A stretch of 64,000 nucleotides of DNA from a bacterium (GCA_024742305.1 JANSYQ010000012.1:1-64000), one strand, 5' to 3'; positions 1 to 9,890 are shown, counted from the stretch's first letter. Translations and numbers: made by a program. Notes: generated by a model from the sequence alone, not told the origin.

Positions 1-526
1 CTATGAGTTGTGGCGCCTCAAGCTGCATGCCGCTATCGTATTGATCTAGGTCTAGCTCCTCAATTATTTTGATTAGCTTCTCCGGATACGTTGGACTTGT
101 GGCGTACCCCGCTTTTTTCAATCCCTTTGCCCATGATTTGTAATCGGTTACATCGTATTCAAATAGAAAAGCGTAGCGACTGTAAGTTTTTAAGAATGTA
201 GAATGATCCTCGTACGAATCGCTCGCATCTTTATATACACGAAAGCATTCTCCCTTGGCGTCGTCATCGACGTACATTTTCTTTCCTGTCCATCCGTGAC
301 ATTTAATCCCAAAATGATTGTTTCCTTTTGTCGCCAATGCAGAATTACCGCTTCCACTTTCTAAAATTCCTTGCGCCAAAGTGATACTTGCCGGAATGTT
401 GTGATCCATCATCTGGCGGATCGCTGTTTCCTTCCACATATCAACGTACTCGGCTCTCGTAATCTTTGCTGCAAAAGAATTCGAGCCTAGCAGTAATAAG
501 GATAGTAATACTAAATTCTTTTTCAT
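1..526 (-). CDS. Glucosaminidase-family peptidoglycan hydrolase (partial, C-terminus outside window)
   Basis: Translated by hand from the minus strand, because it lacks a stop inside the window and is absent from the ORF track. It starts at the ATG 526-524 with a signal peptide (MKKNLVLLSLLLLGSNSFAA), so the product is exported. The visible ~175 residues form a glucosaminidase domain of the GH73/FlgJ type: AQGILESGSGNSALA carries the expected catalytic Glu, and NNHFGIKCHGW is the second conserved block. It should cleave the glycan backbone of peptidoglycan. Bacteroidota homologues often carry LysM repeats after this domain, but that part is cut off here. It is divergent from clpB. Confidence 0.88.
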   Translation of the reverse strand, partial: MKKNLVLLSLLLLGSNSFAAKITRAEYVDMWKETAIRQMMDHNIPASITLAQGILESGSGNSALATKGNNHFGIKCHGWTGKKMYVDDDAKGECFRVYKDASDSYEDHSTFLKTYSRYAFLFEYDVTDYKSWAKGLKKAGYATSPTYPEKLIKIIEELDLDQYDSGMQLEAPQLI

Positions 527-581
527 TTTTGTTGTGTTTGTGCCCTCTCTTACGTGTATATCGTAATTGTGTTACATAAAA

Positions 582-621
582 TTGTTAATAACTGTCATTT
601 TTTTGTTAATAACTCTCATTT
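582..621. repeat. Pair of 19-bp direct repeats in the clpB upstream region
   Basis: Two copies of TTGTTAATAACTSTCATTT lie at 582-600 and 603-621. They differ at one base and are offset by 21 bp, about two helical turns. They sit in the 217-bp intergenic region between the divergent glucosaminidase gene and clpB. The spacing would suit a protein that binds the same face of the helix twice, but no regulator is known to me for it. Confidence 0.6.
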
Positions 622-743
622 CGCCCTAATACCGGACAATTTGACAGCTCACATCAATCCTAGATGACATTTTTTCCGAAAAACACGTAGAAAAATCATT
701 TGGCGTGCGATTTGACGAATTTGTAGCGAACAAAACGAATAAT

Positions 744-3368
744 ATGGACCAAAATAAATTGACAATTAAGACGCAAGAAGCCTTGCAAGCTGCGCAACAA
801 TTGGCGACACAAAACGGTCATCAAACTATAGAGACCGGCCACGTTTTATCGGGAATTTTACAAGTAGATAAAGACGTTGTACCGTTTTTATTGAAAGCCC
901 TAGACGTGAACACCAATATGCTTGAGAGCGCAACGGATCGAATCGTACAAACCTATCCGAAAGTATCGGGAGGACAAATGTACATGTCGAACCAAATGAA
1001 TCAAGTACTGAACAATGCTTTTGCAGAACTGAAATCTTTCGACGACAGCTATGTTTCCATTGAAGTACTTTTCTATGCCCTACTCTCTTCATCCGATGCA
1101 GTTGGCTCCTTGCTTAAGGACAATGGAATCACTAAAAAGAAATTAAAAGACGAAATAATGAACCTACGTAATGGCGAAACAGTGCAATCAAATAGCACAG
1201 ACGGGAACTACAAGTCCCTAGACAAATACGCCAACAACTTAAATGAATTGGCAAAAGCTGGAAAATTGGATCCAGTAATTGGTCGTGATGACGAAATTCG
1301 ACGGGTACTTCAAATTCTTACACGTAGAACCAAGAACAACCCAATTCTTATCGGTGAACCAGGTGTGGGTAAAACAGCTATTGCTGAAGGTATTGCGCAT
1401 CGAATCATTGAAGGGGATGTTCCTGAAAACCTCAAAACGAAGATTGTATATTCATTAGACATGGGCGCGTTGATTGCCGGTGCGAAGTACAAAGGAGAAT
1501 TTGAGGAGCGATTGAAATCTGTCGTAAAGGAAGTCATCAAAGCAGATGGCGAAATCATTCTCTTTATTGATGAGATTCATACGCTTGTTGGTGCCGGTGG
1601 CGGTGGCGAAGGAGCGATGGACGCGGCAAACATCCTCAAGCCAGCTTTGGCACGTGGAGAACTGCGTGCTGTCGGAGCAACAACCTTAAACGAGTATCAG
1701 AAATACTTTGAAAAGGACAAAGCATTGGTACGCCGATTCCAAACGGTGATGGTCGATGAGCCATCCACGGAAGACGCTATTTCTATTCTACGAGGAATTA
1801 AGGAGAAATATGAAAATCATCACAAAGTATTGATCAAGGACGCAGCGATTATTAACGCCGTGGAACTTTCACAACGCTACATCACAGAGCGTCATTTACC
1901 GGATAAAGCCATCGACTTAATTGATGAGGCAGCTTCCAAGTTGCGCATGGAGATCAACTCCAAACCAGAGGAACTGGACGAAATTGAACGTAAAATCATG
2001 CAATTGGAAATTGAGCGTGAGGCGATCAAACGAGAAAAGGACCAAGTGAAGATGCAGTCCTTGGAGGAAGAGCTCGCCAACTTAAGTTCAGAGCGAGACG
2101 CATTGAAAGCGAAATGGCAATCGGAGCATGAGGTAGTGGACAACATCCAAAATTTCAAAGAAGAAATTGAGAACCTGAAACTTGAAGCAGATCAAGCTGA
2201 GCGCGCCGGAGATTTCGGAAAAGTTGCGGAGTTACGCTACGGTCGAATCAAAGAGACAGAAACAGCGCTAGAAAAAGCCAAAGCGCAGTTATTGGAAATG
2301 CAAGCTGATTCTAAATTGATCAAAGAAGAGGTGGATGCCGAGGAAATTGCAGAAGTTGTATCAAAATGGACAGGTATCCCAGTCAACAAAATGATCGAAA
2401 GTGAACGTGAAAAGCTGCTGAAGCTGGAGGACCAACTCAGCAAACGAGTTGTTGGACAAAAAGAGGCTATTGAAGCCATTTCAGATGCCGTACGACGCTC
2501 ACGAGCTGGTTTACAAGATGATAAACGTCCGATTGGTTCTTTCATCTTTCTTGGAACCACGGGTGTAGGTAAAACAGAGCTAGCAAAATCATTAGCAGAT
2601 TACCTGTTCAATGATGAAAACGCAATGACTCGCATCGACATGAGTGAATACCAAGAAAAGCATGCCGTGAGTCGATTGGTAGGTGCACCTCCGGGATACG
2701 TTGGCTACGATGAAGGTGGACAATTAACGGAAGCCGTTCGCCGTCGCCCCTACTCGATTGTTTTGTTGGATGAAATCGAAAAGGCACACCCGGACGTTTT
2801 CAATGTACTGCTTCAAGTATTGGATGATGGACGACTCACAGACAACAAAGGTCGTACGGTGAATTTTAAAAACACCATTATCATCATGACTTCGAATCTT
2901 GGCTCGAACTTAATACACGAGCGCTTCGATGGTATTGATGAGAAGGATTTTGACCGAGCAACTGAACAAGCACGCACAGATGTGATGGAATTGTTGAGAA
3001 AAACAATACGTCCAGAGTTCTTGAACCGAATTGACGAGACCATCCTCTTCCAGCCATTGACGCGTGAAAATGTGAATGACATCGTTGCTATTCAAATGAA
3101 TACTTTGAAAAAGCGATTGAAAGAGCAAAATATCAACTTGGTGGTGAAAGAAGATGCCTTGGCATACATCGCCGAAGCCGGATTCGATCCCTTCTTTGGA
3201 GCACGCCCTGTAAAACGGGTTATTCAGAAAATGGTCATGAACGAACTATCGAAAGCCATTCTTGGCAATCAAATAGATACCACACAAAATGTGGTGCTGG
3301 ATATCTTCGATGGGAAAATGGTTTTTCGGAGGCCAATAAATGAAGAGGAAGAAGTTCCGGTGAGTTAA
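744..3368 (+). CDS. clpB: ATP-dependent chaperone ClpB
   Basis: A cytosolic Hsp100 disaggregase that extracts polypeptides from aggregates together with DnaK. At 874 aa from the ATG at 744 it matches the usual ClpB length; the ORF track begins at an upstream GTG that adds 13 residues unlike the family. In order it has a Clp N-domain (about 1-145), AAA1 with Walker A GEPGVGKT near residue 204, a long middle coiled coil (about 400-530) that is the ClpB hallmark, AAA2 with GTTGVGKT near 605, and a D2 C-terminal domain ending in an acidic tail. No ClpP-binding loop is seen, unlike ClpC at 20922. Heat-shock control is expected, but no known heat-shock element was identified. Confidence 0.97.
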   Translation: MDQNKLTIKTQEALQAAQQLATQNGHQTIETGHVLSGILQVDKDVVPFLLKALDVNTNMLESATDRIVQTYPKVSGGQMYMSNQMNQVLNNAFAELKSFDDSYVSIEVLFYALLSSSDAVGSLLKDNGITKKKLKDEIMNLRNGETVQSNSTDGNYKSLDKYANNLNELAKAGKLDPVIGRDDEIRRVLQILTRRTKNNPILIGEPGVGKTAIAEGIAHRIIEGDVPENLKTKIVYSLDMGALIAGAKYKGEFEERLKSVVKEVIKADGEIILFIDEIHTLVGAGGGGEGAMDAANILKPALARGELRAVGATTLNEYQKYFEKDKALVRRFQTVMVDEPSTEDAISILRGIKEKYENHHKVLIKDAAIINAVELSQRYITERHLPDKAIDLIDEAASKLRMEINSKPEELDEIERKIMQLEIEREAIKREKDQVKMQSLEEELANLSSERDALKAKWQSEHEVVDNIQNFKEEIENLKLEADQAERAGDFGKVAELRYGRIKETETALEKAKAQLLEMQADSKLIKEEVDAEEIAEVVSKWTGIPVNKMIESEREKLLKLEDQLSKRVVGQKEAIEAISDAVRRSRAGLQDDKRPIGSFIFLGTTGVGKTELAKSLADYLFNDENAMTRIDMSEYQEKHAVSRLVGAPPGYVGYDEGGQLTEAVRRRPYSIVLLDEIEKAHPDVFNVLLQVLDDGRLTDNKGRTVNFKNTIIIMTSNLGSNLIHERFDGIDEKDFDRATEQARTDVMELLRKTIRPEFLNRIDETILFQPLTRENVNDIVAIQMNTLKKRLKEQNINLVVKEDALAYIAEAGFDPFFGARPVKRVIQKMVMNELSKAILGNQIDTTQNVVLDIFDGKMVFRRPINEEEEVPVS

Positions 3369-3380
3369 GTCGAGTGTACT

Positions 3381-3430
3381 TCTCGGCTCCGCTTTGCTTC
3401 GCTGGAGCTTCGCGAAAGCAATGCTCGAGG
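3381..3430. repeat. Intergenic hairpin repeat (copy 1 of the terminator-associated family)
   Basis: The left part, TCTCGGCTCCGCTTTGCTTC, matches 18 of 20 bases of the loop of the terminator at 38678-38744. The right part, GAAAGCAATGCTCGA, matches that loop 15 of 15. The two halves are imperfectly complementary and can fold into a hairpin just after clpB. No clear T-tract follows, so its use as a terminator is uncertain. Confidence 0.6.
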
Positions 3431-3502
3431 TGCGCTATTATGAAATATATTAGAGAGTTTGGCAGTTGTTCGATGTACTATCGAGCGACTGCCTTTCTTT
3501 TG

Positions 3503-3510
3503 TACATTTG
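3503..3510 (+). promoter_or_regulatory. TAnnTTTG -7 element, probably leaderless transcript
   Basis: TACATTTG matches the Bacteroidota -7 consensus exactly. It ends four bases before the ATG at 3515, so the transcription start would fall on or beside the start codon. No good -33 TTG was found at the usual spacing. Confidence 0.55.
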
Positions 3511-3514
3511 TGTC

Positions 3515-4039
3515 ATGAGGGTAATCCGAATTTCAAAACTTGTGCTTTCCGTTGCATTGCTGGCTTCTCTAACAATCGGACTGGTACAATTTTTTAGTCT
3601 TGATGTTGCCGATGAAAACTTTGGGAACAGCATCATTTCAGGAACCTTCTTTCTTTCCTTTTTTGTGCTTTGTGCCACTTATCGAATTGATTGGATCGGC
3701 AAACAAAAAATCAACTGGATCACCTTGGTATTATTCTTACTTACTTCGCTTGGGCTGCTCTTCATGCTCATCAGTCCAAAGAACGTGATGGCACTTTGGA
3801 AACCTACGGTGGCAGCATACGTTCTACTAAGCAGCACAGTATTTTTCTATAAAATTCAAGGCAAGAACTGGAGTGGAATTGCCACAAAGGTCCTACTCGC
3901 CATCACTTCGCTACTGTTTTTGTATCCGCTTTTGATTCAAACTACAGATGCTCTATTCTATCAAGTTTCTTGGTACTTCCTTTTGAGTACAGGTTTACTT
4001 GCCGTTATACATTTGTTGCTGCCCGAAAAGCAATCTTGA
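3515..4039 (+). CDS. Hypothetical multi-pass membrane protein
   Basis: 174 aa from the ATG at 3515. The ORF-track start at 3374 runs through the intergenic hairpin repeat and is rejected. The protein is almost wholly hydrophobic, with about five or six membrane helices starting at residues 8-28 and ending near 165, and short loops rich in Lys. I recognise no family and no catalytic motif. It converges with the NlpC/P60 gene one base after its stop. The promoter element ends four bases before the start codon. Confidence 0.75.
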   Translation: MRVIRISKLVLSVALLASLTIGLVQFFSLDVADENFGNSIISGTFFLSFFVLCATYRIDWIGKQKINWITLVLFLLTSLGLLFMLISPKNVMALWKPTVAAYVLLSSTVFFYKIQGKNWSGIATKVLLAITSLLFLYPLLIQTTDALFYQVSWYFLLSTGLLAVIHLLLPEKQS

Positions 4040-4040
4040 T

Positions 4041-4943
4041 CTACTCGGTAACATAGGTACCGAAACCATGCAATCGCTTTGTCCAGTACTCACTCTTAGT
4101 GATATCGGTAATTATAATCCCCTTGCTAGAGGCGCTATGAATCATTGTTAAGGGCTCGCCTTTTTCCGAAATAACTATTCCTACGTGGGAAATTCCCGAA
4201 CCATTATCAAAGAAGACCAAGTCTCCTTTTTGAACGTGTTTTTCCTTGATTTTTTGCGAAGATTCATACTGATCAACTGCGCGCCTTGGTAGACTTTTAC
4301 CGTTTTCCTTCATTACGTAACTGGTAAATCCGCTACAGTCAAACCCACCGGGAGCACTACCGGCCCATACATAAGGAGTTCCCAAGTGTTGTTTCGCGGT
4401 AATAATGATTTCATCGCGGAAATCTGGGTTTTCGACAACTGTTGTGTCCGGGTTCACAACCGTAGAACCATCGGGCATGTCGTCCAAATCATCAATATTC
4501 TCAAAAAGGACATCAATTATTTCTTGAACGCTCTCGAATTCGTCTTTCTTACCTCGACGCTTTAAATCGGCCGCCCACGCAACCAGCTCATTTTTCACCC
4601 AAGTCAATTCGTATTTGTGTGAAGCGAAAAGCTTCTCGGCATCTTTATCGCGCTTAACTTCCAAGAACAGTTCCTTCGAATCTTCTAACACATGCGGATG
4701 TCGCAATAGCCAATGTTCGTTTTGGCAAAGCTGTAGACCACTCAAACTTTTGTAATATTTCGGTAAAAGTGAGTAATCGTACTCCGGCTTGTCCATCAAA
4801 CGACGCGACTTTCGGTACACTTTTTTATAGTGACGCTGGTCAAATAGCATCTCTAGTTTGTCAAACTCAGGATTTTGCGCCCTTGCTTCGAAGCGTACCG
4901 CGACAAACGCGAGAATCAAGAAAAATGTAAAGTGCCATTTCAT
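4041..4943 (-). CDS. NlpC/P60-family cysteine peptidase
   Basis: A 300-aa exported protein with a signal peptide ending near residue 22 (FEARAQ). Residues 25-160 are a charged, helical region of unknown role. Residues 177-298 are an NlpC/P60 domain, with the catalytic Cys203 in GFDCSGF, His253 in ISHVGI and a third polar residue His269 in MIHSASS. Such enzymes cut the D-gamma-glutamyl to meso-diaminopimelate bond in peptidoglycan stem peptides. Residues 145-175 are acidic and Pro/Thr-rich, probably a linker. The gene stands alone. Confidence 0.9.
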   Translation of the reverse strand: MKWHFTFFLILAFVAVRFEARAQNPEFDKLEMLFDQRHYKKVYRKSRRLMDKPEYDYSLLPKYYKSLSGLQLCQNEHWLLRHPHVLEDSKELFLEVKRDKDAEKLFASHKYELTWVKNELVAWAADLKRRGKKDEFESVQEIIDVLFENIDDLDDMPDGSTVVNPDTTVVENPDFRDEIIITAKQHLGTPYVWAGSAPGGFDCSGFTSYVMKENGKSLPRRAVDQYESSQKIKEKHVQKGDLVFFDNGSGISHVGIVISEKGEPLTMIHSASSKGIIITDITKSEYWTKRLHGFGTYVTE

Positions 4944-5245
4944 CTATTCGAAGTAACGAATTAAACTTTCAGTTGGTACAGCGTGTAGCTAAATTCATTC
5001 CACAATCGAGTGTTTATTTGTCGAGAGTGGCGAAAAGAAGCTAGACCGATACGCTTCTAAACGCGAGAAATTAGACCCTCCTATTCATCAATTCACTGGA
5101 AAAGTAAGTCTAGCGTCCTTTCTCCTCTCACTGTTCACTACTACATTGTCCATTAACAAATTTTATATGACAAGCGGCGTATCAATTGAGTTTGAAATAC
5201 GTTATATTAGTAACAGAATCGAACCGAGATCATTAAAATTATTTC
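4944..5245. other. 302-bp divergent intergenic region, NlpC/P60 and S41 protease
   Basis: No gene is supported here; the ORF at 5146-5343 is a chance frame overlapping the S41 start. On the plus strand TATATTAG at 5203-5210 resembles a weak -7 element (one mismatch to TAnnTTTG) upstream of the S41 gene. No clear element was seen for the NlpC gene. Confidence 0.4.
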
Positions 5246-6847
5246 ATGAAATATGTATTATTCGCAGCGGTAACGCTGATGTCGTTCGTTGGCTTAAGTC
5301 AAATCGACAAAAACAAAATCGCTACCACACAAAAATTCGATGAAGTCTTAACGTATGTGAACAAACTGTACGTTGACGACGTAAATCAAGAGGAATTGAC
5401 CGACGCAGCAATTGTTGCACTCCTTGAAAAATTGGATCCCCACTCTACTTTCATTTCGAAAGAGGAAGTAAACGAGGCAAACGAACGAATCAACGGAAAC
5501 TTCGTTGGAATTGGAATTCGATTTCAAATCTTGAAAGATACACTGATGGTAGTTTCAACCATTCCGGGTGGTCCATCAGAAAAGCTAGGTTTGCAAGCAG
5601 GCGATAAAATCATCAAAATTGAAAACGAAGTAGTTGCAGGCGTTGGATTGAAAAATAGCGGCGTTCGTGATCGGTTGTTAGGAGATCGTGGAACCAAAGT
5701 GAAAGTAGAAGTACAGCGCAAGAATACAAGCAAGCCTATTGATTTTGTGATCACTCGTGACATCATCCCGGTAAACTCGGTGGATGCTGTTTACATGGTC
5801 TCAGATAAAACAGGTTACATCAAACTAAACGCTTTCTCTAGAAACTCGCTAAAAGAAGTGCGCGACGGTATTAAAGAATTGAAAGCAGCGGGAATGGAAA
5901 ATCTCATCTTCGACCTTCAAGGAAACGGCGGTGGATTATTACGTGCAGCACAATATTTATCCGACGAATTCCTCTCCGACGACAAGCTGATTGTTTATTC
6001 CGAGGGACGTGCACAACCACGTACAGACTTAACTGCGGGAATTGACGGACTTTGGGAAGATGGGAAGCTGGTTATTTTGACCGACGAGTATTCTGCTTCT
6101 GCAAGTGAAATTTTATCCGGAGCCATTCAGGATTGGGACCGCGGAATGATTATCGGACGTAGAACTTTTGGTAAGGGATTGGTTCAGCGACCTATCGACC
6201 TAACTGACGGTTCACAAATTCGATTAACGATTGCTCGTTACTATACACCGAGCGGGCGCTTCATTCAAAAGTCGTACGAGGACAAAGAAGCTTATCAGAA
6301 AGACTTATTGGATCGTTACGACCGAGGCGAGTTTATGAACGAAGATTCCATTCAATTCGACGACTCTCTGATGTTTGAAACCATGATCAACAAGCGAAAA
6401 GTTTACGGTGGCGGAGGAATTATGCCCGATGTTTTCGTTCCATTGGATACAACAGAAGTAACCGACTACTTCTCTGCCCTTGTTCGCTCCGGTAAAGTCA
6501 ACACGTTTGCGTTAGAATATGTAGACAAAAACCGAGAAGACTTGCTAGGCACGTACGATGAATTTGGCAAATTCCGCGACAACTTCGACCTAGACAAAGA
6601 GTTTATGGATGAGTTTTTCGCTTATGTTGAAGAAGGTAGCGAAGATGATGAGGAGCTAGTCTTCAACGAAGAGGAGTACGAATTAAGCGAAAACCTTTTG
6701 AAATTAAGAATCAAGGCATCCATGGCAAGAGACCTTTGGGGTTACAGCGAGTTTTATCAGATTTACAATGAATCGAATGAAATTTTACAAAAAGCGATTG
6801 AGGTCATTGAATCAGAGCAATACGATTTACTTGGCGACAACAACTAG
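5246..6847 (+). CDS. S41-family C-terminal processing peptidase (CtpA/Prc-like)
   Basis: 533 aa with a short signal peptide (to about residue 18), so periplasmic. A PDZ domain spans about 85-170, with GDKIIKIENE as its core. The S41 catalytic domain follows: EYSASASEI holds Ser285 and RTFGKGLVQ holds Lys310 and Gln314, the same 25- and 4-residue spacing as the Ser/Lys/Gln set of E. coli Prc. These enzymes trim or degrade periplasmic proteins from the C-terminus. The last ~150 residues are acidic and helical, longer than in minimal CtpA. The following DUF1573 lipoprotein has its own promoter. Confidence 0.93.
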   Translation: MKYVLFAAVTLMSFVGLSQIDKNKIATTQKFDEVLTYVNKLYVDDVNQEELTDAAIVALLEKLDPHSTFISKEEVNEANERINGNFVGIGIRFQILKDTLMVVSTIPGGPSEKLGLQAGDKIIKIENEVVAGVGLKNSGVRDRLLGDRGTKVKVEVQRKNTSKPIDFVITRDIIPVNSVDAVYMVSDKTGYIKLNAFSRNSLKEVRDGIKELKAAGMENLIFDLQGNGGGLLRAAQYLSDEFLSDDKLIVYSEGRAQPRTDLTAGIDGLWEDGKLVILTDEYSASASEILSGAIQDWDRGMIIGRRTFGKGLVQRPIDLTDGSQIRLTIARYYTPSGRFIQKSYEDKEAYQKDLLDRYDRGEFMNEDSIQFDDSLMFETMINKRKVYGGGGIMPDVFVPLDTTEVTDYFSALVRSGKVNTFALEYVDKNREDLLGTYDEFGKFRDNFDLDKEFMDEFFAYVEEGSEDDEELVFNEEEYELSENLLKLRIKASMARDLWGYSEFYQIYNESNEILQKAIEVIESEQYDLLGDNN

Positions 6848-6862
6848 AATTTTGTACATTTG
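6831..6862 (+). promoter_or_regulatory. Promoter of the DUF1573 lipoprotein gene
   Basis: A -33 TTG at 6831-6833 is followed after 21 bp by TACATTTG at 6855-6862, a full match to the Bacteroidota vegetative promoter. The predicted leader is about 18 nt, and the element overlaps the end of the S41 gene. Confidence 0.7.
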
Positions 6863-6884
6863 ATCGGTAAAATCTAAACGAAAA

Positions 6885-7403
6885 ATGAAGTATTTATTGA
6901 TACCCGTTTCAGCAGCATTTTTATTGTTTTCTTGTGGCGGTTCTGAGGAAGTAGAAGGAGCAACTGCTCAAAGCGGAGAAATTAAGTCGGCTATTGATGC
7001 CAGCGAAGAATTATCTCCAGAAGCGAAGAAACAATTAGCAGAAGAGCGAAAGCGCATTGCAGAAGAAGAAAAAAAGTTGGAAGCAACTTTGACTAGCATG
7101 ACGTTCGATAAAGAAATGCATGATTTTGGTGATGTTGAAGCGGAGACGGATGTAACTACACAGTTTACTGTGACAAACACAGGAAAGCGCCCATTGGTTA
7201 TTGAAAACGTATCGGCTAGCTGTGGATGTACTACTCCAAAGAAACCGGAAAAACCAATCGCTCCAGGAGCTTCAGACGTAATCGAGGTAAAATTCAAGTC
7301 GAAGCCTGGACAAATGAATGAAATCACCAAAACAGTGACGGTAACAGCGAATACGAAAGAAAAAACGCATCAATTGAAGATTCGCGCATTCGTGAAAGGA
7401 TAA
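6885..7403 (+). CDS. DUF1573 domain lipoprotein
   Basis: 172 aa. The N-terminus AAFLLFSCGG is a lipobox with Cys17, so it is probably lipid-anchored. Residues 25-65 are a charged helix rich in Glu and Lys. Residues 72-172 form an Ig-like DUF1573 domain with the family signature HDFGDV followed by ASCGCTTP. DUF1573 proteins are common in Bacteroidota envelopes but have no established enzymatic role. The gene is followed by a strong terminator. Confidence 0.88.
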   Translation: MKYLLIPVSAAFLLFSCGGSEEVEGATAQSGEIKSAIDASEELSPEAKKQLAEERKRIAEEEKKLEATLTSMTFDKEMHDFGDVEAETDVTTQFTVTNTGKRPLVIENVSASCGCTTPKKPEKPIAPGASDVIEVKFKSKPGQMNEITKTVTVTANTKEKTHQLKIRAFVKG

Positions 7404-7422
7404 AATCATTACTATTGATATG

Positions 7423-7454
7423 AAAAAGCAGCACAATATGTGTTGCTTTTTTTT
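7423..7454 (+). terminator. Rho-independent terminator after the DUF1573 gene
   Basis: AAAAAGCAGCACA pairs with GTGTTGCTTTTT around a three-base loop and is followed by eight T. Its last T is only nine bases before the flippase start codon. Confidence 0.8.
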
Positions 7455-7463
7455 CGGAATCAA

Positions 7464-8948
7464 ATGGGAGTCATACAACGTCAGGGAATCATCAACAGTT
7501 TGGTCAACTACTTTGGTATTGCCCTTGGCTTCTTCGCGACACTTTTTATTTATCCTCTCGATTGGGATCTATATGGCTCTATTCAATACTGGATATCCAG
7601 CGCCATGCTGTTAACGCCAATACTCAGACTAGGGACAAATGGTTTAATTCAGAAGTTTTACCCTTACTTTGAAAAGAACAATATCCCTGGCTTTCTTGGA
7701 ATGATATTTCAGCTCGCGGCCCTAAGTGTTGTCTCGATGTCGTTGCTCATCCTAATTGTTGCGTACTTCCTACAAGACACCAATTTTCTTGAACGTCTTC
7801 AAATGAACCAACACGATGCACTAATTGTGTATCTGTTTTGTCTCGCGTTAATCGCTACAAATATTTTTCAGGCTCAAGCGGCAAATGCTAGAAGAATTGT
7901 TGTTCCTGACCTTATTAGTAACGTCTTCTTCAAGCTTTTCTTAATGACATTGATTCTAGGGAGTTATTACGGCTTTTTAGACAAGGCTCTTTCAGGTCCC
8001 CTGCTGATACTATTTTACGTCGGAACCGCCCTACTTCTTTTGTTTTACATTATTTCGCTTGGTAAATTTTCGGTCAAGGGCTTTTCATGGAAATCGTTAC
8101 CTAAACACTTCAAGCAAGAGGTAATTAGTTATTGGCTGCTCGGTGTCCTGAATACTTTAGGACTTGTTTTGGCGTACAAAATAGACGTCTTTATCATTGG
8201 TTCATCACTCGATAACAAAAGTGTAGGCTATTACAGCATGTTCCTCTTTATGACCAATGTAATGATGGTTCCTATGAATTCGCTCAGCCAAATTTCAGCT
8301 CCTGAAATTTCTGAAAGTTTCGAGCACGACGATATTCCGAGAATCGATCGGATTTATAAGAAGACATCAAACAATTTACTTGTCATTGGAACTGTAATTC
8401 TTGTGACTATTTGGATAGGGATACTTTTCCTGTTAGATATTATGAACAATGGTTCCGAGCTTAAGCCGTTCATTTACTGTTTGTTCTTTTTGGGAATCGC
8501 GAAAATTCTTGATTTATCAACAAGCGTTAACCACCTGATAATCAACTATTCAAAATGGTATCGTTACAACATGCTTTTCCTAGTATTGGTGAGTGCATTG
8601 AACATAACACTGAACCTTATTCTCATTGATCAATACGGAATTGTTGGTGTTGCCATGGCTACCATGACGAGTTTGTTTATCTATAACTCCATTAAAACTT
8701 GGTTCATTTACCACAAGTTGAAAATTCACCCTTTCAATAGCAAGACACTGGTCATTTTCGGAATATTAGCAATCGGATTGTTCATAGGATCTATGCTACA
8801 ATCTACTGCATTATTTCAGAGAGATTTACTTAATTTACTGCTCTATTGTGGTCTAACTGCATCACTTCTTTCACTGTTATTTTATTTTTTGAAGATTTCA
8901 CCGGAACTTAACGCAATTGCAGATAAATTTGTCAAACGAAAGCAATGA
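7464..8948 (+). CDS. Oligosaccharide flippase family (Wzx-like) membrane protein
   Basis: 494 aa from the ATG at 7464. The ORF-track GTG at 7440 lies inside the terminator hairpin, and MGVIQRQGIINSLVNYFG is the usual family N-terminus. It has about 12-14 membrane helices and belongs to the polysaccharide flippase (MVF/MOP) superfamily. It probably moves lipid-linked sugars across the inner membrane. A GT2 glycosyltransferase follows after 27 bp, which supports a role in surface glycan assembly. No other glycan genes are adjacent, so the substrate cannot be named. Confidence 0.9.
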   Translation: MGVIQRQGIINSLVNYFGIALGFFATLFIYPLDWDLYGSIQYWISSAMLLTPILRLGTNGLIQKFYPYFEKNNIPGFLGMIFQLAALSVVSMSLLILIVAYFLQDTNFLERLQMNQHDALIVYLFCLALIATNIFQAQAANARRIVVPDLISNVFFKLFLMTLILGSYYGFLDKALSGPLLILFYVGTALLLLFYIISLGKFSVKGFSWKSLPKHFKQEVISYWLLGVLNTLGLVLAYKIDVFIIGSSLDNKSVGYYSMFLFMTNVMMVPMNSLSQISAPEISESFEHDDIPRIDRIYKKTSNNLLVIGTVILVTIWIGILFLLDIMNNGSELKPFIYCLFFLGIAKILDLSTSVNHLIINYSKWYRYNMLFLVLVSALNITLNLILIDQYGIVGVAMATMTSLFIYNSIKTWFIYHKLKIHPFNSKTLVIFGILAIGLFIGSMLQSTALFQRDLLNLLLYCGLTASLLSLLFYFLKISPELNAIADKFVKRKQ

Positions 8949-8975
8949 CTTCCGTTAAATGATTCTTACAACCTT

Positions 8976-9890
8976 ATGAACAAAGCAACTCATCCTTTCA
9001 AAGTTTCCATTGTTATTTGTACCTATAATCGGGATAAGTTCATCGGTGAAGCATTGGACAGTCTTGCAAATCAAACCTTGAACGCCGAAAACTTTGAAAT
9101 TCTGATCGTTAATAACAACTCAAACGATACCACAGAAACAATTTGCAAAAAGTTCATAAACGACCATCCTGAACTCGATGTAAACTATGTCATGGAAAGG
9201 CAGCAGGGGCTTTCTTATGCAAGAAATCGAGGGATTGAAGATGCAAAGTACGATATCATTACTTATATCGATGATGATGCTTATGCAAAACCCGATTTTG
9301 TGGAGATCGTCTACAACTACTTTAATAAACATCCGGAAACAGCAGGAATTGGAGGAAAAATTAAACCTCGCTACGAAATAGAGGAACCTGAGTGGATGAA
9401 CCCTTATCTGTACGGTGTCGTGTCGGCAGTAGATCACGGCGATAAAGTTCTGAAATTCAACAAGCGCTATCCAGTCGGTTGTAATATGTCATACAGAAAG
9501 GATATACTGAAATCAGTGGGTGGTTTCAACACGAATTTAAAATGGCGCAGCGACGATAAATTCATTTATCTGTCCGTGAGAAAAATATCTGATGAGGTGT
9601 ACTACATACCTGAACTGGAAGTAGAACACACCATTGACGCATACAGGACGACCGATAAGTGCTTTGAAGACATTACAACCAAGTTTGGAAAAGCTGAATA
9701 CACGCGTGTAAAAGATGAAGGCAGTTGGACCTATTTTAAAAAATTGGTCGAGTTCTTTTACAAATTAGCAGGTAGCTTCATTCTTATGATTGGTTTTATG
9801 TTGAAAGGACAGCCTAAAAAAGGACGATATACTTTCCGTTACCGATGGATTGCTACGAAAGCATTTCTGAATATCGGCTCGAATCAATAA
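8976..9890 (+). CDS. Glycosyltransferase family 2
   Basis: 304 aa. The GT-A fold is clear: VSIVICTYNRDKFIGEALDSL at the N-terminus, then the metal/nucleotide site YIDDDAY near residue 90. GGFNTNLKWRSDDK around 180-195 is the acceptor-side block with the catalytic acidic residues. A C-terminal hydrophobic segment (AGSFILMIGFMLKG) and basic tail suggest association with the inner membrane. It likely transfers a sugar to a lipid-linked acceptor moved by the preceding flippase. Sugar specificity cannot be read from the sequence. Confidence 0.92.
   Translation: MNKATHPFKVSIVICTYNRDKFIGEALDSLANQTLNAENFEILIVNNNSNDTTETICKKFINDHPELDVNYVMERQQGLSYARNRGIEDAKYDIITYIDDDAYAKPDFVEIVYNYFNKHPETAGIGGKIKPRYEIEEPEWMNPYLYGVVSAVDHGDKVLKFNKRYPVGCNMSYRKDILKSVGGFNTNLKWRSDDKFIYLSVRKISDEVYYIPELEVEHTIDAYRTTDKCFEDITTKFGKAEYTRVKDEGSWTYFKKLVEFFYKLAGSFILMIGFMLKGQPKKGRYTFRYRWIATKAFLNIGSNQ

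Noticed and set aside
5146-5343. 65-aa ORF before the S41 gene
   Set aside because: Overlaps the S41 signal peptide in another frame; no sign of a protein.
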